From positions 134,060 to 198,059 of the forward strand of contig NZ_CAKVJA010000002.1 of assembly GCF_934754925.1 (NCBI RefSeq): a stretch of 64,000 nt of DNA. Reading direction: 5' to 3'. This DNA is from an uncultured Clostridium sp. (lineage in GTDB: Bacteria > Bacillota > Clostridia > Clostridiales > Clostridiaceae). The notes under the pieces are model-generated. The model did not search any database. It was not told the DNA's origin and worked only from the letters and a program-made list of their open reading frames with translations. Of this stretch, positions 61,428-64,000 are shown piece after piece (the first letter of the stretch is position 1; each line of letters opens with the position of its first letter). A program made the translations under genes and the position numbers.

Positions 61428-62246
61428 ATGGATGGAAATAAAATTTCAGTAATTATTGCAGATGATAACAAAGAATTTTGCAGTATTCTAAATGATTATC
61501 TTTTAAATCAAAGAGATATAGTGGTAACAGGAATTGCAAAAGATGGTAGAGAAGCTTTGACATTAATTGAGGAAAAACAACCAGACTTAGTGGTTTTAGA
61601 TATAATTATGCCTCATTTAGATGGACTAGGAGTTTTAGAAAAGTTAAATTCAATGAATTTAGAAAAATTTCCTAGAATAGTTGTTTTATCTGCAGTTGGA
61701 CAAGACAAAATAACACAAAGAGCTATAACTTTAGGTGCTGATTATTATGTTGTAAAACCATTTGACATGGATATTTTCACTAAGCGTATAAGAGATATGT
61801 TTAATGATACAATATCAATAGAAAATGAACCAGTTAAAAAGCAAGTTGCAATGACAACAAGTGAAATAATAAGTACAAATAATAAAGGACCTATTGATTT
61901 AGAAACTGAAATTACAAACATAATTCATGAAATTGGTGTGCCAGCACATATTAAAGGGTATATGTATTTAAGAGAGGCTATTACAATGGTTGTTAATGAT
62001 ATGGAATTATTATCAGCTGTGACTAAGGAATTATATCCTTCAATTGCTAAGAAATACAATACAACTGCTTCAAGAGTTGAAAGAGCAATAAGACACGCTA
62101 TTGAAGTTGCTTGGGGAAGAGGACAAATTGAAGCAATTAATAAATTATTTGGATATACTGTTCACAATGATAAAGGTAAGCCAACAAACTCAGAATTCAT
62201 AGCTATCATTGCTGATAAGCTAAGATTAAAGAATAAAGTATCTTAA
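61428..62246 (+). CDS. spo0A: Sporulation master regulator Spo0A
   Basis: A 272-residue response regulator. The receiver domain (1-125) has the acidic pair ADDN, phosphoacceptor Asp58 (VVLDIIMPHLDG), conserved LSAVGQ and VKPFDM (Lys). The C-terminal effector domain (about 145-272) has the HEIGVPAHIKGYMYLREAI start, the recognition helix SRVERAIRHAIEVAWGRG and a final RLKNKVS. It binds 0A boxes to start sporulation. AAAGGGAG precedes ATG. Confidence 0.98.
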   Translation: MDGNKISVIIADDNKEFCSILNDYLLNQRDIVVTGIAKDGREALTLIEEKQPDLVVLDIIMPHLDGLGVLEKLNSMNLEKFPRIVVLSAVGQDKITQRAITLGADYYVVKPFDMDIFTKRIRDMFNDTISIENEPVKKQVAMTTSEIISTNNKGPIDLETEITNIIHEIGVPAHIKGYMYLREAITMVVNDMELLSAVTKELYPSIAKKYNTTASRVERAIRHAIEVAWGRGQIEAINKLFGYTVHNDKGKPTNSEFIAIIADKLRLKNKVS

Positions 62247-62262
62247 GATAAGTTAATGATAT

Positions 62263-62310
62263 GTAAACACTTTTGTTTATTGATATAAAAATCAATAAAT
62301 GGAGGTGTTT
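62263..62310 (+). promoter_or_regulatory. Stem-loop near the ribosome site of the spo0A-downstream small ORF
   Basis: tttattgat (62276-62284) pairs perfectly with atcaataaa (62291-62299), and outside it aaacac (62265-62270) can pair with gtgttt (62305-62310), which covers the end of the ribosome site. This could control translation of the 29-codon ORF; inferred only. Confidence 0.4.
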
Positions 62311-62315
62311 TTATT

Positions 62316-62405
62316 TTGTCTAGAATCAATAGAAAATCTAAAAAAATAGAGGATATAATTCAGGATTATATTGATTATTATAGCTATAAAAAGAACTATG
62401 TATAA
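62316..62405 (+). CDS. Small 29-residue protein downstream of spo0A
   Basis: A TTG start lies eight bases after a consensus GGAGGTG (62301-62307). The product, starting MSRINRKSKKIEDII, has a basic N-terminal part, an acidic/aromatic middle (DYIDYYSY) and a KK end, predicted helical, with no membrane segment. It is 69 bp after spo0A and could be in the same transcript. Not recognised; too short for homology by eye. A real coding function is plausible because of the ribosome site and ordinary amino-acid make-up. Confidence 0.5.
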   Translation: MSRINRKSKKIEDIIQDYIDYYSYKKNYV

Positions 62406-62520
62406 AATTAATAAGAGTGATAAAATATATTTTTGTGATGGTAATAAGAGGATTTAAACAACAGTTATATCTATATGAGCTATGAAGATATAGAGTATAA
62501 ATTGATTGGTTGGCATAAAT

Positions 62521-62551
62521 AAAAGTAGAGCTATTAAAACTCTACTTTTTA
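62521..62551 (+). terminator. Intrinsic terminator, end of the spo0A region
   Basis: A 10-bp stem (aaaagtagag with ctctactttt) around a 9-nt loop is followed by TTTTT. It closes the spo0A/small-ORF unit and faces the reverse-strand lipoprotein relic. Confidence 0.85.
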
Positions 62552-62569
62552 GTAATTTAAAAAATAGGA

Positions 62570-62859
62570 TCATAAACTTATTATACTTATAGCTCGTATA
62601 TATTCTTCTAAAATATCTTTATTTCTAGCTTCAATATTTGAGGTATTAGTATTACTTTTAAGAGCGATTACATCGCTTTTATTACTTATTGTATTTCTTA
62701 AAGCAATATTTGAATCATTATCTTTAAATTCTTCTATACTACTATTTACTTTTGAGTCAAGCTGAGTATTAATATTTTTGTTTTTTTCTCAACCTTAGAT
62801 GTACATCCAGTTAATGTTAAACTAAGTACTAATACTAAAATAAATCTTATTTTTCTCAT
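62570..62859 (-). pseudogene. Small lipoprotein gene with one frameshift in a homopolymer
   Basis: On the reverse strand ATG 62859, behind AAGGGAGA, encodes MRKIRFILVLVLSLTLTGC, a typical lipoprotein signal with lipobox LTGC, then stops early. After a run of seven A (plus-strand T run 62781-62787) the neighbouring frame continues with coherent coding: KNKNINTQLDSKVNS, IEEFKDNDSNIALRNTISN, and a stop at 62570. One extra A would join the two into about 96 residues. It is either a recent pseudogene, a phase-variable gene or a sequencing error. No family recognised. Confidence 0.6.
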
Positions 62860-63181
62860 TTTATTCTCCCTTGTATAATAGCGATTATTCGTTAATAGAT
62901 AAATTGCTATTTTTTTGAATTATAATTATAATGCAATATTAATAAAATTTTCCATTAAATTCCAAGAGTAAGTTAAATTTAGCTTTATTATGCTACATAA
63001 AAACTCAACTTTATTTAATTATTTTAATCAACAAAAATGATTTCATGAACAATTTGAATATATTGCGAACTAATTAAGAAAATTTGATCTTTGAAAAGTG
63101 AATAGTACGGTATTGTAAAAATATGTTATAATTAATTCGTGATTGTATTAAAGTACGACGTAAAAAAGAGGAGGAGATACT
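62860..63181. other. 322-bp A/T-rich intergenic stretch
   Basis: It holds the probable reverse-strand promoter of the lipoprotein relic (TATAAT-like boxes near 62920-62930) and, near 63082-63104, a sequence gatctttgaaaagtgaatag that looks like the boxA-containing end of a clostridial 16S-23S spacer. An extended -10 (63124-63132) lies before the next gene. No gene found. Confidence 0.4.
63124..63132 (+). promoter_or_regulatory. Extended -10 promoter of the small membrane protein gene
   Basis: TG-T-TATAAT is a full extended -10; no good -35 is seen at the standard spacing. Confidence 0.5.
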
Positions 63182-63391
63182 ATGAATAAAAACACCAAAT
63201 TACTTCACTGTATTTTAGGGAGTGTAATTTTATCTTTAATAAGTATGCCTATATTTTATGAGACAGTTCACTATATTCCCGTAGTTGGATTTTATTTAAG
63301 TCAGTTGCTTTATTTTATTTCAGCTATAGGAGTGATATTAACTATATATTTTTCTATATTATTAATAAAAGAAAATTGGAGTTTCAAGTAG
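63182..63391 (+). CDS. Small membrane protein, unknown function
   Basis: A 69-residue protein with two predicted membrane helices (about 8-25 and 33-60) and a short basic loop. GAGGAGGAG lies eight bases before ATG, a very strong ribosome site. No family recognised. It lies near the lipoprotein relic and another small membrane protein gene in a sparse region. Confidence 0.65.
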   Translation: MNKNTKLLHCILGSVILSLISMPIFYETVHYIPVVGFYLSQLLYFISAIGVILTIYFSILLIKENWSFK

Positions 63392-63497
63392 ATAATATTT
63401 AAATTTGCATTTATTGATTTATAAAATAAAAGAATAAATTAAAAACATATTATCTTTTTGAAAAATTAAAAACTGTAAATAGAAAGGGAGTCTATTA

Positions 63498-63794
63498 ATG
63501 ATAAATATTATTTTTGGTATAGTTATAATTATAGCGTTAATTTTAGGAGTTTATATATTTGGAATATATACTGCAAACCGAGGTAATAAAAACATAGATA
63601 TAGAAATAACAATATTCTATTATGTTGTATTATCATTCATCATTGTATTTGGATTTATGTTTTTATTTGAACGTATCGGATTTAAACAAGAAAAAATTGG
63701 AGTTTCAGTTGCTATTACGGTTATTTTTACTAGTATTTTTTGTGCAAATAAAATTATTACTCAAATAAAAAAGCTTAAAGATATTAAAGAGTAA
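63498..63794 (+). CDS. Small membrane protein, unknown function
   Basis: A 98-residue protein with three predicted membrane helices (about 3-24, 38-55 and 67-85) and a lysine-rich tail. AAAGGGAG is eight bases before ATG. Not recognised. It is 106 bp after the previous small membrane protein gene, in the same direction. Confidence 0.65.
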   Translation: MINIIFGIVIIIALILGVYIFGIYTANRGNKNIDIEITIFYYVVLSFIIVFGFMFLFERIGFKQEKIGVSVAITVIFTSIFCANKIITQIKKLKDIKE

Positions 63795-64000
63795 TTTATT
63801 AAAATATTAGTAGAAATATAAAATTTGAGAAATAAAGAATGAAATAAATTTTATAAAAAGATAATCTTACAATAGATTAACTACGATGATACCATTTTAG
63901 ATAGCTTGGACGAATATGTAAATGATTATATCGATAAAGAAAAGTTTTTAGAGTGTTATGATATGGAAGCGAAAGAGATAAGGTGAAAGACATTATTATA

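Noticed and set aside
62430..62520. Short frames between the small ORF and the terminator (for example one of 15 codons at about 62475)
   Set aside because: No ribosome site and several competing frames; could be decayed coding DNA but nothing identifiable.
1..64000. tRNA/rRNA genes, CRISPR arrays, insertion sequences, prophage and known riboswitches
   Set aside because: None recognised on reading both strands; a covariance-model scan (tRNAscan, Rfam) would be the decisive test.

Overview
The window is AT-rich, gene-dense chromosomal DNA of an endospore-forming Clostridium (sensu stricto type). This is inferred from the complete spoIIIAA-AH operon, spoIVB, spo0A, spoVD/spoVE-type division genes, the shared gene order, strong GGAGG ribosome sites and simple hairpin/T-tract terminators. 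I cannot name the species from sequence alone. No tRNA, rRNA, CRISPR array, insertion sequence or prophage was recognised.

Layout: (1) 1-2.3 kb: the end of a ribosomal L25/Ctc gene and a phosphoglucomutase. (2) 2.3-8.8 kb: a cell-surface glycan cluster (TPR protein, TagA-type glycosyltransferase, MurJ flippase, two more glycosyltransferases) ending in a cyclodeaminase-family gene, with a PdaA-like spore cortex deacetylase converging on it. (3) 9.7-15.6 kb: a heterodimeric ABC exporter behind a promoter, leader-peptide ORF and terminator arrangement that looks like ribosome-mediated attenuation, followed by two GNAT acetyltransferase genes. (4) 15.7-30.7 kb: ychF, then the dcw (division and cell wall) cluster: a decayed mraZ relic, rsmH, ftsL, spoVD, murF, mraY, spoVE/ftsW, ftsQ, DUF881-sbp-DUF881, yggS, sepF, yggT, ylmH, divIVA. 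(5) 31-37.3 kb: rluD, pyrR, a THUMP methyltransferase, rqcH (reverse strand), dapF and a lipoprotein. (6) 37.5-43.1 kb: a compact type IV pilus/type II secretion-like locus (ATPase, platform protein, four pilin-like proteins, three small PilM/N/O-position proteins). (7) 43.2-62.2 kb: efp, a zinc-ribbon protein, spoIIIAA-AH, an Asp23 protein, nusB, folD, xseA, xseB, ispA, dxs, tlyA, nadK, argR, recN, spoIVB, spo0A. (8) 62.2-64 kb: a sparse tail with a 29-codon ORF, a frameshifted lipoprotein gene and two small membrane proteins.

The most notable observations are: an mraZ pseudogene of almost native length in its canonical place upstream of rsmH, with what look like two relic MraZ boxes; a BmrB-like attenuation leader ahead of a BmrC/BmrD-like exporter whose two ATPase domains carry complementary degenerate motifs; genes whose best start is AUU or AUA (yggS, a prepilin, possibly yggT); a pilus locus without peptidase or retraction ATPase; and small ORFs and a homopolymer frameshift near spo0A.

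Functional calls rest on motif recognition by eye and on knowledge of the families; no database search or structure prediction was run.
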